Shown in pieces: positions 42,803 to 51,281 of a stretch of 64,000 nucleotides of DNA. Positions within the stretch are counted from its first letter, which is position 1; each line of letters starts with the position of its first letter. Position numbers and translations under genes: made by a program. Source of the DNA: Ga0077560 sp046330435 (GTDB lineage Bacteria; Actinomycetota; Thermoleophilia; Miltoncostaeales; Miltoncostaeaceae); assembly GCA_046330435.1 (NCBI GenBank), contig JAXLST010000020.1, positions 1 to 64,000 on the forward strand. Direction: 5' to 3'. Below the pieces are notes generated by a model. It had not been told where the DNA came from and searched no databases. It was given only the letters and a program-made list of their open reading frames with translations.

Positions 42803-43103
42803 GCAGCCAGCGGGTGCCGTACTCCCGCATGGCCTCGACGATCGGCACCAGGTGCCGGCCCTTGTCGGTGAGCGCGTAGTCCACGCGCGGCGGGACGCCG
42901 CCGTGCACGGTGCGCTCCACGATCCCCTCCTCCTCCAGCGCCTTGAGCCGGGTGGAGAGGGTGCGCGGGCTGATCCCGCGCAGGGAGCGCTCGAGCTCCG
43001 AGAACCGCCGGGTGCCGGTGGCGAGGTCGCGCAGCAGCACCAGCGTCCACTTGCCGGACACGATGCGGGCGGTCTCCACCACGGGGCAGGGCTCGGGGGG
43101 CAT
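42792..43103 (-). CDS. HxlR-family winged-helix regulator
   Basis: A 103-residue MarR-like HTH: CPVVETARIVSGKWTLVLLRDL, then FSELERSLRGISPRTLSTRLKALEEEGIVER and a C-terminal wing. Cys6 after the start is at the place used for redox or aldehyde sensing in some HxlR proteins. I chose ATG 43101-43103 (MPPEPCPVV), with GGAGG upstream; a longer GTG start at 43175 would overlap pilT. Its target is unknown; the convergent DUF1116 gene is next door. Confidence 0.87.
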   Translation of the reverse strand: MPPEPCPVVETARIVSGKWTLVLLRDLATGTRRFSELERSLRGISPRTLSTRLKALEEEGIVERTVHGGVPPRVDYALTDKGRHLVPIVEAMREYGTRWLLTG

Positions 43104-43152
43104 CGCCTCCGAGTCTAGGACCTCGCCGGGCGTCTCCGCCGCGGGGGCGTCC

Positions 43153-44277
43153 TCAGGAGTACATCGCCGCGTCACGGCGTGCCGCGCCCGCGTCGAGCAT
43201 GAGCTTGAAGTCGTGCGGGCTCGAGGCGTGCTGGATCGCCTCGTCGAGCGAGACCCGGCCGTTCGAGACGTGGTCGAACAGCGACTGGTCGAACGTCTGC
43301 ATGCCGTAGTACTCGCCGTCGCGGATGATCTCGTGGAGGCGCCCGGTCTCGTCCGGGTTGGTGATCATGTCCTTCGCCCGGCCAGTGGTGACCATCACCT
43401 CGACGGCGGCCACGCGGCCCTTGCCGTCGCAGCGCGGCACCAGCCGCTGGCTGATGATCCCCTTGAGCGTGCCGGCGAGCATCGCCCGGACCTGCATCTG
43501 CTGGTGCAGCGGGTAGAAGCCGATCGCGCGGTTCACCGTCTCGGTGGCGTCCAGGGTGTGCATGGTGGACAGCACCAGGTGGCCGGTCTCCGCGGCGCTC
43601 AGGGCGACCTCCATCGTGGTGAGGTCGCGGATCTCGCCGATCATGATCACGTCGGGGTCCTGCCGCAGGACGCGCCGCAGCGCGCCCATGAAGGACTCGG
43701 TGTCCAGGCCGACCTCGCGCTGGTTGATGACCGAGCGCCGGTCGTTGTGGAGCATCTCGATCGGGTCCTCGATCGTGACCACGTGCTTGTGGCTCGTCCG
43801 GTTGATCCGGTCGATCATCGCGGCGAGCGTCGTGGACTTGCCGGACCCGGTGGTGCCGGTCACGAGGATCACGCCGCGCTCCTCCTCGGCGAGCTTCGCC
43901 ACCGCGGACGGCATGTCGAGCTCCTCGAGGGTCTTCACGCTGAACGGCACGACGCGCATGACCATCGACGCGGAGCCGCGCTGCCGGAACAGGTTCACGC
44001 GGAAGCGGCCGATGCCCGGTGCGGCGAAGGAGAGGTCTGCGTCGCCGGACTCACGGAACTCCGCGAGCTTGGCGTCGTTGCGTTCGCACACCTCTGCGGC
44101 GAAGGCGTCGGTGTCGGCCGGCGTGAGCGGCGGGTGGTCGGCGATGGGCTCGAGGCGCCCGTCGACGCGCAGCATCGGGCGCGCCGGCACCTTCAGATGG
44201 ACATCGCTGGCGCCGCGGCGGATCGCGTACGCGAGGATCGCCTGCAGCCGGGTGCGGGGACGGCTCTCTTCGGTCAC
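43153..44277 (-). CDS. pilT: PilT-type pilus retraction ATPase
   Basis: A 374-residue secretion ATPase: RRGASDVHLKVPARPMLRVDG, Walker A GTTGSGKSTTLAAM, Asp box VVTIEDPIEML, Walker B DPDVIMIGEIRD and the His box GHLVLSTMHTLDA. In type IV pili PilT drives retraction. No pilin, pilB, pilC or prepilin peptidase lies in this window. GTG start. Confidence 0.93.
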   Translation of the reverse strand: MTEESRPRTRLQAILAYAIRRGASDVHLKVPARPMLRVDGRLEPIADHPPLTPADTDAFAAEVCERNDAKLAEFRESGDADLSFAAPGIGRFRVNLFRQRGSASMVMRVVPFSVKTLEELDMPSAVAKLAEEERGVILVTGTTGSGKSTTLAAMIDRINRTSHKHVVTIEDPIEMLHNDRRSVINQREVGLDTESFMGALRRVLRQDPDVIMIGEIRDLTTMEVALSAAETGHLVLSTMHTLDATETVNRAIGFYPLHQQMQVRAMLAGTLKGIISQRLVPRCDGKGRVAAVEVMVTTGRAKDMITNPDETGRLHEIIRDGEYYGMQTFDQSLFDHVSNGRVSLDEAIQHASSPHDFKLMLDAGAARRDAAMYS

Positions 44278-44325
44278 GTGGATGCTGTCGGCACGTGGCG
44301 GGGCAGTCCTGAGCGACCGGCGGAA

Positions 44326-45099
44326 ATGATGACCTCTGTCCCCCCGGCGGAACCGAGTCCTTGTGGGGCGGGGGCTCCGACGGGCACGATGCCGTGCGTG
44401 AGCGATCCCTCTCCCGGTGCGGCGGCCTCCCCAGGCGCGCCCCTGAGCCCGCGGCGCCTTGCGGCGACGGTCGCCGCCGCGGTGGTGGCGGCCCTCGTGG
44501 CGCTGGGCATCGCCTCGCTGCTGAACGATCCCGTCGGCGAGGGGCCGCAGGACAAGGCCCCGATCATCGTCGGCGTGGTCACGCCGCAGGGCCAGGAACT
44601 GACGGGCGGCGAGAGCAAGCTGCCGCCGCTGTCCATCATCCTCCCGCGAGCCCTGCCGCCGGCGATCCGCCAGCTGCCCGCAGAGCAGCAGGTGGTGGCG
44701 CTGCGCGAGGTGATCGCCAAGACCCCGACGGCCAAGCGCTACGTCGAGCTGGGCCGCGCCTACATGGACCTCGCGGACGCCGACAGCGCGGCGACCGCGT
44801 TCCGCCAGGCCGAGCGGCTGGCCCCCTCGGACCCGGAGCCCCTCGTGGGCCTCGCGATGAGCCGGGCAATCGCGACCGACACCGGCCTGCAGGAGGCGTC
44901 CGGGGAACTGGAGTCCCTGGCGCAGCGGTTCCCCGACAGCCAGCTGGTCGTCTTCAACCAGGGGTGGCTCGCCCTGTACGTCCCCGACGTCACCACGGTG
45001 ACCGCTTCGTGGAAGCGCACCGTCCAGCTGGGACCCCGCACGCCGCTGGGGCTCCTGGCCGCCGATCTGCTCAAGCAGATCACCAAAGCCGGCGGCTGA
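44326..45099 (+). CDS. Membrane-anchored TPR protein
   Basis: 257 residues from ATG 44326 (other possible starts: ATG 44389, GTG 44398). One membrane helix (LAATVAAAVVAALVALGIASLL) and then TPR-like helices: RYVELGRAYMDLADADSAATAFRQAERL followed by LQEASGELESLAQRFPDSQ, split here into its two segments. The helix with short cytoplasmic head suggests an extracytoplasmic TPR domain. It diverges from pilT and so might work with the pilus, which is inference. Confidence 0.75.
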   Translation: MMTSVPPAEPSPCGAGAPTGTMPCVSDPSPGAAASPGAPLSPRRLAATVAAAVVAALVALGIASLLNDPVGEGPQDKAPIIVGVVTPQGQELTGGESKLPPLSIILPRALPPAIRQLPAEQQVVALREVIAKTPTAKRYVELGRAYMDLADADSAATAFRQAERLAPSDPEPLVGLAMSRAIATDTGLQEASGELESLAQRFPDSQLVVFNQGWLALYVPDVTTVTASWKRTVQLGPRTPLGLLAADLLKQITKAGG

Positions 45100-45373
45100 A
45101 CCTCAACGGGTCCTTTACCCGGCGTTAAGCGCACTCGGCTTCCATGTCGAGAACGCTGGTGAGGACTGCCCGCGAGGCGGTCGCAGAGGCCCGGAAAAAA
45201 AATCGGGTAACGGGCCTAAAGGTTTTCGGTCTCGTGCCGATAGAGGGGTGCAACCCCCTTGACTTCAAAAGGTATAGCGCTAGTGTCCGAACGTACGTTC
45301 GCTGTCTGCTGGATCGGTTTCGGAAGCCCCGGTTCCGGCGCACACGCTGCCAACCAGGGCTGGAGGTGAGCAG
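45100..45373 (+). promoter_or_regulatory. sigA upstream region: promoter and leader
   Basis: TTGACT (45259-45264) and TAGTGT (45281-45286) are spaced by 16 bases. Just upstream, GGGGT and ACCCC around a GCA loop (45245-45257) form a small hairpin that could end the TPR transcript. The leader from about 45293 to the start codon is about 80 bases. The stretch is notably A/T-rich for this genome, with an A8 run near 45195. Confidence 0.7.
45288..45301 (+). promoter_or_regulatory. LexA (SOS) box overlapping the sigA transcription start
   Basis: CGAACGTACGTTCG is a perfect 14-base palindrome and fits the Gram-positive/actinobacterial LexA consensus GAAC-N4-GTTC exactly. It begins one base after the -10 hexamer, so bound LexA would block initiation. 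Confidence 0.8.
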
Positions 45374-46456
45374 TTGTCGCTCAAGGAAATGATCACGACC
45401 GAAGAGCTCCAGAGCCTCATGGCCCGCGGCCAGGAGCAGGGCTTCCTCGCCATCGAGGAGGTCGCGCAGGCCGTCGAGGGGATCGACATGGACCCGGCGG
45501 CGGCCGAGGAGCTCTACCGCCACATCGACGAGCAGGGCATCGACCTCCTGGACCAGCGTGAGGCCGACGAGCGCATGGCCAAGCTCGCCGAGGAGGCGGA
45601 CCGGCCGAAGCGCATCAACCTCAAGGCGGACACCAGCACCGACTCGCTGCAGCTCTTCCTGAAGGACGTGGGGCGCATCCCGCTCCTCACGGCCCGCCAG
45701 GAAGTCGAGCTCGCCAAGCGGATCGAGCTGGGCGACCTCGAGGCCAAGCGCAAGATGGTGGAGGCGAACCTCCGCCTCGTCGTGTCCATCGCCAAGAACT
45801 ACCGCAACCAGGGCCTCGCGTTCCTGGACCTCATCCAGGAGGGCACCCTCGGCCTCGTCCGCGCGGCCGAGAAGTTCGACTACCGCAAGGGCTACAAGTT
45901 CTCGACGTACGCGACCTGGTGGATCCGCCAGGCCGTCGCCCGCGCGATCGCCGACAAGGGCCGCACCATCCGGATGCCGGTGCACGTCGTCGAGAAGCTC
46001 AACAAGATCAACCGCGCGGAGCGCAAGCTCGTGAGCGAGCTGGGCCGGGAGCCGAGCATCGCGGAGATCGCGGACGTGGTGAAGCTGCCGCTTCCGGAGA
46101 TCGAGTCGATCAAGCGGAGCGCCCAGACCCCGGTCTCCCTCGAGAAGCCGGTCGGCGACGACGAGGAGTCGGAGTTCGGCCAGTTCCTCGCCGACGAGAA
46201 GGCGCCCAACCCGGAGGCCCAGGCCCACGCCGTGCTGCGCACGGAGGGGCTGCGGGACGTGCTGAACACCCTCAGCTACCGGGAGCGCCGCGTGCTGGAG
46301 CTGCGGTACGGCCTGGGCGGCGAGCACCCTCGCACGCTGGACGAGGTCGGCCGCACGTTCAACGTCACGCGGGAGCGCATCCGCCAGATCGAGAACCAGT
46401 CGCTGCAGAAGCTGGCCAGCCTCGCCGAGGCGCAGAAGCTGCGCGACGTGGCGTAA
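45374..46456 (+). CDS. sigA: Primary (group 1) RNA polymerase sigma factor
   Basis: 360 residues with regions 1.2 (DSLQLFLKDVGRIPLLTARQ), 2 (LRLVVSIAKNYRNQGLAFLDLIQEG, YKFSTYATWWIRQAV), 3 and 4 (NVTRERIRQIENQSLQKL). A short region 1.1-like N-terminus precedes them. The TTG start at 45374 has GGAGGTGAG six bases before it. The LexA box in the promoter suggests induction by DNA damage, a regulation known for the E. coli rpoD operon. An intrinsic terminator follows the gene. Confidence 0.97.
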   Translation: MSLKEMITTEELQSLMARGQEQGFLAIEEVAQAVEGIDMDPAAAEELYRHIDEQGIDLLDQREADERMAKLAEEADRPKRINLKADTSTDSLQLFLKDVGRIPLLTARQEVELAKRIELGDLEAKRKMVEANLRLVVSIAKNYRNQGLAFLDLIQEGTLGLVRAAEKFDYRKGYKFSTYATWWIRQAVARAIADKGRTIRMPVHVVEKLNKINRAERKLVSELGREPSIAEIADVVKLPLPEIESIKRSAQTPVSLEKPVGDDEESEFGQFLADEKAPNPEAQAHAVLRTEGLRDVLNTLSYRERRVLELRYGLGGEHPRTLDEVGRTFNVTRERIRQIENQSLQKLASLAEAQKLRDVA

Positions 46457-46480
46457 CCGCCGCACGACGCGGAGTTCACG

Positions 46481-46508
46481 ACGGGGGGCCCGGTGGGCCC
46501 CCCGTTTT
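46481..46508 (+). terminator. Intrinsic terminator of sigA
   Basis: ACGGGGGGCCC (46481-46491) pairs perfectly with GGGCCCCCCGT (46495-46505) around a GGT loop and is followed by TTTT. It lies 25 bases past the stop codon. Confidence 0.92.
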
Positions 46509-46534
46509 CGTTGCGGCCGCGGTAGCCTGAGCGC

Positions 46535-46720
46535 ATGGCACGCGATGCACGCGACGAGGACGACGACTGGCCCGACCCCATCTCGAGCGACGAGGAGCTC
46601 GAACGGGCGCGGCGGGCGTTCCAGGACACGTTCGGCCTGCGGCGCAGGGTGCTGCGGTACGCGTACCTGGTGCTGGGGCTGCTGATCGTCCTGGTCATCG
46701 TGCTCGCCCTCACCCGCTGA
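46535..46720 (+). CDS. Small single-helix membrane protein
   Basis: 61 residues: an acidic head (ARDEDDDWPDPISSDEEL), a basic stretch and a C-terminal membrane helix (YLVLGLLIVLVIVLALTR). The ATG start has a weak upstream purine site. It sits just after the sigA terminator and 10 bases before the MOSC gene, so probably shares its transcript. Function unknown. Confidence 0.65.
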   Translation: MARDARDEDDDWPDPISSDEELERARRAFQDTFGLRRRVLRYAYLVLGLLIVLVIVLALTR

Positions 46721-46730
46721 CCGGGGCGCG

Positions 46731-47456
46731 GTGTCCGGCACGCGGATCGGCCTCGTCGCGGACCTGTGGCGCTACCCGGTCAAGTCATTCGCCGGCGAGC
46801 GGTCCCGTCATCTGTTCGTGGGGCCGTACGGCATCCAGGGGGACCGGACCCACGCGGTGGTGAGCCCCACCGGGTCGGTGGTCACCGTGCGGCGCGCCAG
46901 CCGCATGCTGAACTTCGCCGCCCGCCACGCGGACCCCGAGGCGAGCCGCGGCGTGCTGGTCACCACACCCGACGGCACCGAGCTGCCGGTCGACGACCCC
47001 GCCCTGGGGCCGGCCCTCACCGCGGAGCTCGACCGCGACGCCCAGCTCGCCCGCAGCCCGGTGGGCGTGTTCGACGCCGCGCCGCTCCACATCGTCACCG
47101 ACGCATCGGTACGGCAGGTCGCGGAATGGTCGGGCCGGGACCTCGACACGCGGCGCTTCCGCCCGAACATCGTCGTCGAGCTGGAGGTGCCCGACCCGTT
47201 CGCCGAGGCCGCCTGGGTGGGCGGGTTCGTGGCGTTCGGCGAGGGCGCCGTGGCGGGCATCGTCTCCCCCACCGAGCGGTGCGCGGTGACCACCCTCGAC
47301 CCCGACACCCTGGAGCGCGACAACACCGTGCTCGCGAACCTCGCGAACCGCCTGGACAACCTGTTCGGTGTGTACGCGGAGGTCGCCCGGCCCGGGTGGG
47401 TCCGGGTGGGTGACCCCGTCGTCCTCATCCCCTCCCAGGACACCCCGTCCGGTTGA
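46731..47456 (+). CDS. MOSC-domain molybdopterin/sulfur-carrier protein
   Basis: 241 residues: an N-terminal beta-barrel (LWRYPVKSFAGERS, GIQGDRTHAVV) and a C-terminal MOSC domain (RRFRPNIVVE, GIVSPTERCAVTTLDPDT). The conserved Cys in the TERCAVTT loop is the one used for sulfur or Mo transfer in the family. GTG start. Confidence 0.9.
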   Translation: MSGTRIGLVADLWRYPVKSFAGERSRHLFVGPYGIQGDRTHAVVSPTGSVVTVRRASRMLNFAARHADPEASRGVLVTTPDGTELPVDDPALGPALTAELDRDAQLARSPVGVFDAAPLHIVTDASVRQVAEWSGRDLDTRRFRPNIVVELEVPDPFAEAAWVGGFVAFGEGAVAGIVSPTERCAVTTLDPDTLERDNTVLANLANRLDNLFGVYAEVARPGWVRVGDPVVLIPSQDTPSG

Positions 47457-47492
47457 CACCGGGTGGTCCCCCTGGCAAGTTGTACGGACCGC

Positions 47493-47566
<74 letters not shown>

Positions 47567-47571
47567 CTCCG

Positions 47572-47599
47572 AAGGGCCCTCATCCGAGGGCCCTTTTTT
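47572..47599 (+). terminator. Intrinsic terminator after tRNA-fMet
   Basis: AAGGGCCCTC (47572-47581) and GAGGGCCCTT (47586-47595) pair with a 4-base ATCC loop, followed by a T6 run (47594-47599). Confidence 0.93.
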
Positions 47600-47616
47600 C
47601 GTGCCCGGAGCCGCAC

Positions 47617-48054
47617 TCAGGTGTTGTCGACCAAGGCGACGGTGAGCAGTCCCGCGAGCACCGCGAGTGCAACCGCGATGGCCGCGAGGATCAAGCCCGC
47701 ATCCTTGAGGCGGCTGCCACGCGCCGGGCTCGGACGGGCGATCCCGAGCACCAGCGTGAAGACGCCGCAGGCGATGGCCAGCATGCCCAGCTGGGGCGCG
47801 CCGCCGAAGTCGGACGCCACGGTGTTGGTGGAGGTGTCCACCGCGGAGCCGTAGGCCAGGAAGGCCGACACCGTGAGCGCCAGGGACACGACGCCGCCGA
47901 GGAACGTCGCCCCCGCGGAGGTCCCCTCGCCGGTGGGACGCGGGACCGCCGGGCCTCGCGGCGGTCCGCCACCGGACATCAGCCGGCGGGTGAGACGCCC
48001 GCGGTCGGGGTCCCTCGGTGTGTGCGGTCGGTGGAGCGCGTTCGCGGTGCGCAT
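47617..48054 (-). CDS. Membrane protein of unknown family, 145 residues
   Basis: ATG 48052-48054 follows GGGAGA. A basic Pro-rich head (about 40 residues) precedes three hydrophobic helices (FLGGVVSLALTVSAFLAYG, LGMLAIACGVFTLVLGIA, LILAAIAVALAVLAGLLTVAL). It converges with the tRNA-fMet transcript, with the terminator between them. No family recognised. Confidence 0.6.
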   Translation of the reverse strand: MRTANALHRPHTPRDPDRGRLTRRLMSGGGPPRGPAVPRPTGEGTSAGATFLGGVVSLALTVSAFLAYGSAVDTSTNTVASDFGGAPQLGMLAIACGVFTLVLGIARPSPARGSRLKDAGLILAAIAVALAVLAGLLTVALVDNT

Positions 48055-48227
48055 CGCCGTCTCCCGTGTCCGGCGCGGCAGGCCGGTTCCATCATCCGGC
48101 CGCCCGGGACCGCCGGCATCCGTGCCGGCCGCGCTGCGGCCTCCATCCCGCCGCAGCGCCCCGGGGCCGCGCCCGGACGGATGCCCCAGCTGCGTTTCCC
48201 GGCCGGACGCCAAGGGCACCCTGCGGC

Positions 48228-48461
48228 ATGCGACGGCCGCCACCGGTCCTGCTCTCCGCGCCCCTCCTGGTGCCGGTCGCCGGATCGCAGACCTCGCCGG
48301 ACGGCGGGACGGGCGGGGGCGAGACCGGCGGGATCGCGGGCTGGGTGTTCCTGCCCATCGGCGCGGCCGCGGTGATCATCCTGATCGCCGTGATCGTCCT
48401 CATGGCGCGGCGTGACGCCCACGAGACGGGGCGCCCGCCCGAGGAGCCCGGCGGGCGGTGA
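48228..48461 (+). CDS. Small exported or membrane protein, 77 residues
   Basis: A hydrophobic N-terminus (PVLLSAPLLVPVAGS), a Gly/Thr-rich linker, and a membrane helix (WVFLPIGAAAVIILIAVIVLMARR). The ATG start lacks a strong ribosome site. It is divergent from the 145-residue membrane protein. Function unknown; the helix makes chance less likely. Confidence 0.45.
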   Translation: MRRPPPVLLSAPLLVPVAGSQTSPDGGTGGGETGGIAGWVFLPIGAAAVIILIAVIVLMARRDAHETGRPPEEPGGR

Positions 48462-48489
48462 GCCGCGCCGCCCGCCGGACACCGCTCCG

Positions 48490-48933
48490 TCAGGCCGTCG
48501 CCGGAACGGCCGGGGCGACCGCGCCCAGGGTCAGCATCATCGGCAGCATGTCGTAGTACTGCCGCAGCTCGATCGCCTGCCCGTCGGCGAAGCGGGCCAC
48601 GATGCACGTCACGATCGGCGGCACCACCCTCCCGGTCGCCTGCAGCACCGATCCGTCGGGCATCGGGATGGGCCCCGTGTGGGTGCCGATTCAGCGGCCC
48701 GTCGCGAACACGAACTCGCCCGCGTCGACGACGCGGTCGATCTCGAACCGCAGGTCCTCGAACATCCGCAGCCGCCCGAACACCTCCGCGAGCATCCGCT
48801 CCCTGCCGATCAGGTCCCCCGGCAGCATCGGATCGCGATAGGCGATCCGCGGCGCCATCCTGGACGCGAAGGCCATCTCGTCGCGGTCGTTGTACGCCGT
48901 GATCGCGGCCAGCATCAGCTCTGCACCGGTCAT
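48490..48933 (-). pseudogene. SnoaL-like protein with in-frame TGA
   Basis: ATG 48931-48933 has AGGAGGTGAG. The first 80 residues follow the SnoaL/NTF2 fold (MLAAITAYNDRDEMAFA, YRDPMLPGDLIGRERMLAE, DAGEFVFATGR). Codon 81 is TGA (48691-48693). The same frame then continues with IGTHTGPIPMPDGSVLQATGR and ARFADGQAIELRQYYDML, split here by an unshown stretch, to a normal stop. So the gene is intact apart from a single nonsense codon. One base change, a sequencing error or readthrough could explain it. Confidence 0.75.
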
Positions 48934-49115
48934 CGCCTCACCTCCTGGTCGTGATCGGTGACGGCGCCGGCGCACCGTGCGCCGGTGCCCGATACCGACG
49001 CTACGGCCGCCCGACGGCGCGCACATCCGTCACGGGATGGAGGCGCGCGGGGAAGTTCGCACCCCGCGGCCCGGCGGCGATGGCAACGGGTGTCCGGGCG
49101 CCACCGGACCGGCCG
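48934..49115. other. Gap with GC palindrome upstream of the SnoaL-like gene
   Basis: CCGGCGCA (48967-48974) and TGCGCCGG (48978-48985) pair around a CCG loop. The place suits either the 3' end of another transcript or an operator for the SnoaL-like gene. No gene is supported here. Confidence 0.35.
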
Positions 49116-49319
49116 TCACTCCGACCGGCCGGTGCGCTCCCTCAGCTCGTCGATGAGCCTCGACGCCTCCGCCTTGGAGAGCCCCTCCGGGACCTCCTCG
49201 CCGGCCTCCCGCGCCAGCGTCTGCAGATAGGACGCCTGAGGACCGGTCATCGGCTCGTCGCCGGTGGTCCAGTCCTCCGGGTCCTTCGCGGGATCGGTGC
49301 GGTCGTGCGGCTCGGCCAT
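49116..49319 (-). CDS. DUF3072 family small protein
   Basis: 67 residues: an acidic head followed by MTGPQASYLQTLAREAGEEV and LSKAEASRLIDELRERTGR, the DUF3072 signature. GGGAGG lies before ATG 49317-49319. The family is short, widespread and of unknown function. Confidence 0.85.
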   Translation of the reverse strand: MAEPHDRTDPAKDPEDWTTGDEPMTGPQASYLQTLAREAGEEVPEGLSKAEASRLIDELRERTGRSE

Positions 49320-49387
49320 CTGGGACCTCCCTGACGCGGTTGGCCCCCGGCCGTTCCCGCACGCCGCCCGCCGGAATCGCGACGGCG

Positions 49388-49633
49388 TCAGGCCGCCGGC
49401 GCGGCCTCCCGGCCGATCCGCACACGCCAGGTCTCCGGCCCCTCCTCCAGGTAGTCCCAGGAGAACGCGCCGGAGCGCTCCGCCTCGAACTGGTACCGCA
49501 GCGGCCGCGGATCGTGGTCGTTCACCAGCTCGAACGCCTCGCCCGGGGCGAGCCCGTCGAACAGGCCGAAGATCCTGGGGTGGCGCTCCCGCGGGATGAT
49601 CTCGCGGACGTCGAGGACGGTGGTGTCGCTCAT
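49388..49633 (-). CDS. DUF2249 domain protein
   Basis: 81 residues with the DUF2249 pattern VLDVREIIPRERHPRIFGLFD, LAPGEAFELVNDHDPRPL and GPETWRVRIGRE. The ATG overlaps the stop of the membrane protein gene upstream (ATGA). It is the last gene of a four-gene operon whose first gene is a double DUF2249. Such proteins often accompany nitrogen-oxide or haem-copper genes; function is not established. Confidence 0.87.
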   Translation of the reverse strand: MSDTTVLDVREIIPRERHPRIFGLFDGLAPGEAFELVNDHDPRPLRYQFEAERSGAFSWDYLEEGPETWRVRIGREAAPAA

Positions 49634-50979
49634 GTGGCTCCTCCGGTGAGGGGTCGGACAGGACGGTCGGCGTGGCGCGGCCGGCGGGCGGCGGCGCACA
49701 CGGCGACGGCGGCCGCGACGGCGACCGCCGCGACCAGCAGCAGAAGCGCCCCGGCGCGGGCCAGCGCCGGGACATGCGCCGCGACCCCGGCCACCAGGGC
49801 GGCGAGCCCGGCGGCGAACGCCGCCTGCTCGACGGCGGCGAGGCGCTGCGGGAACAGGTCGGACAACGTCGGGGCGCCGGGCGTGCCGGCGAGCCCGGCC
49901 CACCGGCCGGTCCACACCAGCATCGGCACCACCTTGAACAGGTGCCCTGAGGTGACGCCGCAGCCCATCCCCACGGCGAGCAGCAGCACCGCCGGGATCG
50001 CGGCCCGCACCACCAAGCCGCCCACGATCCAGGTGACGGCGGGGACGAGGCAGGCGGCGGCCGCGGAGGCCAGGCCGATGACCAGGTGCACGAGCGGCGC
50101 CTCGGCGCGGCGCCGGCGGTGGCGCGCGACCCCGCCGACATACACGGCCGCGGCCCCGATGCCCGCGAGCAGCAGGACCGCGCCGGCGACGACCACCGGC
50201 GTGAGATCCCACAGGATGCCCGCCGCGAGCGGGGGCACCGACGCGTGCCACAGTGCGAGCGCGACCGTGCCGGGGCGCCGCGGGTACCCGTGCGAGAGGG
50301 CGAACATCGGCGCCAGGCGGAGCGCCATCGCCAGGATCGCCCCGCCGATCCACCCCACCAGCGCGAGCACGGCGTGCGCGCCGATGAGGCGCAGGCGGTC
50401 GACCTCCAGGAACGGCTCGACGCGGTTCGCCGCCATGAGTCCGCCCACCGCGGCGACCGCCACGAGCCAGGTGGTGGCGAGCGCCATGCCCGCGCCCGGC
50501 GCCCCGGCGGTCCCCGCCCGCGCGGCGCGGACCAGCACGTTCACCAGGGCCGCGGCCAGGGCGGCGAGCGCGGCGACCACCAGGGTCCCGCCGGTGGCGA
50601 TCGCCGGCACGTCCTGGGACCACAGCCCCAGCGCCAACGACCAGGCGCCGCCCACCAGTGCGACCCCCGTCAGCGACGCGGGCACGGGGCCCATGAGGAC
50701 CCTGCGGAACAGCACCGGCACGAGCTGCAGGAGCGCGCCGAGGATCGCCACGGTCAGGAAGCCCAGCCCCAGCAGGTGGACCGCGCCCAGCTGGGCGGGC
50801 CCGTAGGCGACGCCGGAGGCCAGATCCGGCGCCGCCAGGGCCAGCGCCGCCATCCCGGCGACCTGGGCGGCCGCGGCCGCGGCCAGGACGGCGACCGGCA
50901 GCTGCCACGGGGGCCCGCCGACCGTCGCCCGGCGCTCCGCCGTGCGCGCCCCGGGCGCCTCGTAGCGGCGCTCGCTCAC
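49630..50979 (-). CDS. Polytopic membrane protein, NnrS or oxidase-subunit-I-like
   Basis: 449 residues with about 12 membrane helices. His residues lie inside helices in the style of haem-copper oxidase subunit I or NnrS (AVHLLGLGFLTVAILGALL, LIGAHAVLALVGWIGGAILA, SGHLFKVVPMLVWTGRW). Binding of haem or copper is therefore possible but inferred. The GTG start at 50977-50979 overlaps the DUF59 stop. DUF59 and DUF2249 partners support a role in nitric oxide or metal-centre handling. Confidence 0.72.
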   Translation of the reverse strand: MSERRYEAPGARTAERRATVGGPPWQLPVAVLAAAAAAQVAGMAALALAAPDLASGVAYGPAQLGAVHLLGLGFLTVAILGALLQLVPVLFRRVLMGPVPASLTGVALVGGAWSLALGLWSQDVPAIATGGTLVVAALAALAAALVNVLVRAARAGTAGAPGAGMALATTWLVAVAAVGGLMAANRVEPFLEVDRLRLIGAHAVLALVGWIGGAILAMALRLAPMFALSHGYPRRPGTVALALWHASVPPLAAGILWDLTPVVVAGAVLLLAGIGAAAVYVGGVARHRRRRAEAPLVHLVIGLASAAAACLVPAVTWIVGGLVVRAAIPAVLLLAVGMGCGVTSGHLFKVVPMLVWTGRWAGLAGTPGAPTLSDLFPQRLAAVEQAAFAAGLAALVAGVAAHVPALARAGALLLLVAAVAVAAAVAVCAAARRPRHADRPVRPLTGGAT

Positions 50980-51281
50980 CCCCGGCTCCCCGGGGCGCCC
51001 AGGTCCGCCAGGCCCGTCGAGCCGATCCGCTCCGGATCCCACGGCGGGTCGAAGACCACCTCCACGTCCACGGCCGGGCCGCCCGGACGGCCCAGCGCGC
51101 GCTCCACGCCGCCCGTGATGACGTCATGGAGGGGGCAGCCCTGGGTGGTGAGGGTCATCGTCACGCCGATGCGGTCCGGGGTGACCTCGAGCCCGTAGAT
51201 GAGGCCGAGCTCCACCACGTCCAGGCCGAGCTCCGGGTCGATGACCCGCCGGAGCGCCTCCCAGGCCTCGGCTTCGGTCAT
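50976..51281 (-). CDS. DUF59/MIP18-type iron-sulfur assembly protein
   Basis: 101 residues: AWEALRRVIDPELGLDVVELGLIYG split around the family's DPE motif, then MTLTTQGCPLHDVI with the conserved Cys, and FDPPWDPERI. The family (SufT, PaaD) helps mature Fe-S proteins. ATG and stop overlap both neighbours, so it is tightly coupled in the DUF2249 operon. Confidence 0.92.
   Translation of the reverse strand: MTEAEAWEALRRVIDPELGLDVVELGLIYGLEVTPDRIGVTMTLTTQGCPLHDVITGGVERALGRPGGPAVDVEVVFDPPWDPERIGSTGLADLGAPGSRG

Noticed and set aside
45144..45392. 83-codon frame MSRTLVRTAREAVAEARKK upstream of sigA
   Set aside because: It runs through the sigA promoter, LexA box and start codon, and has no ribosome site.
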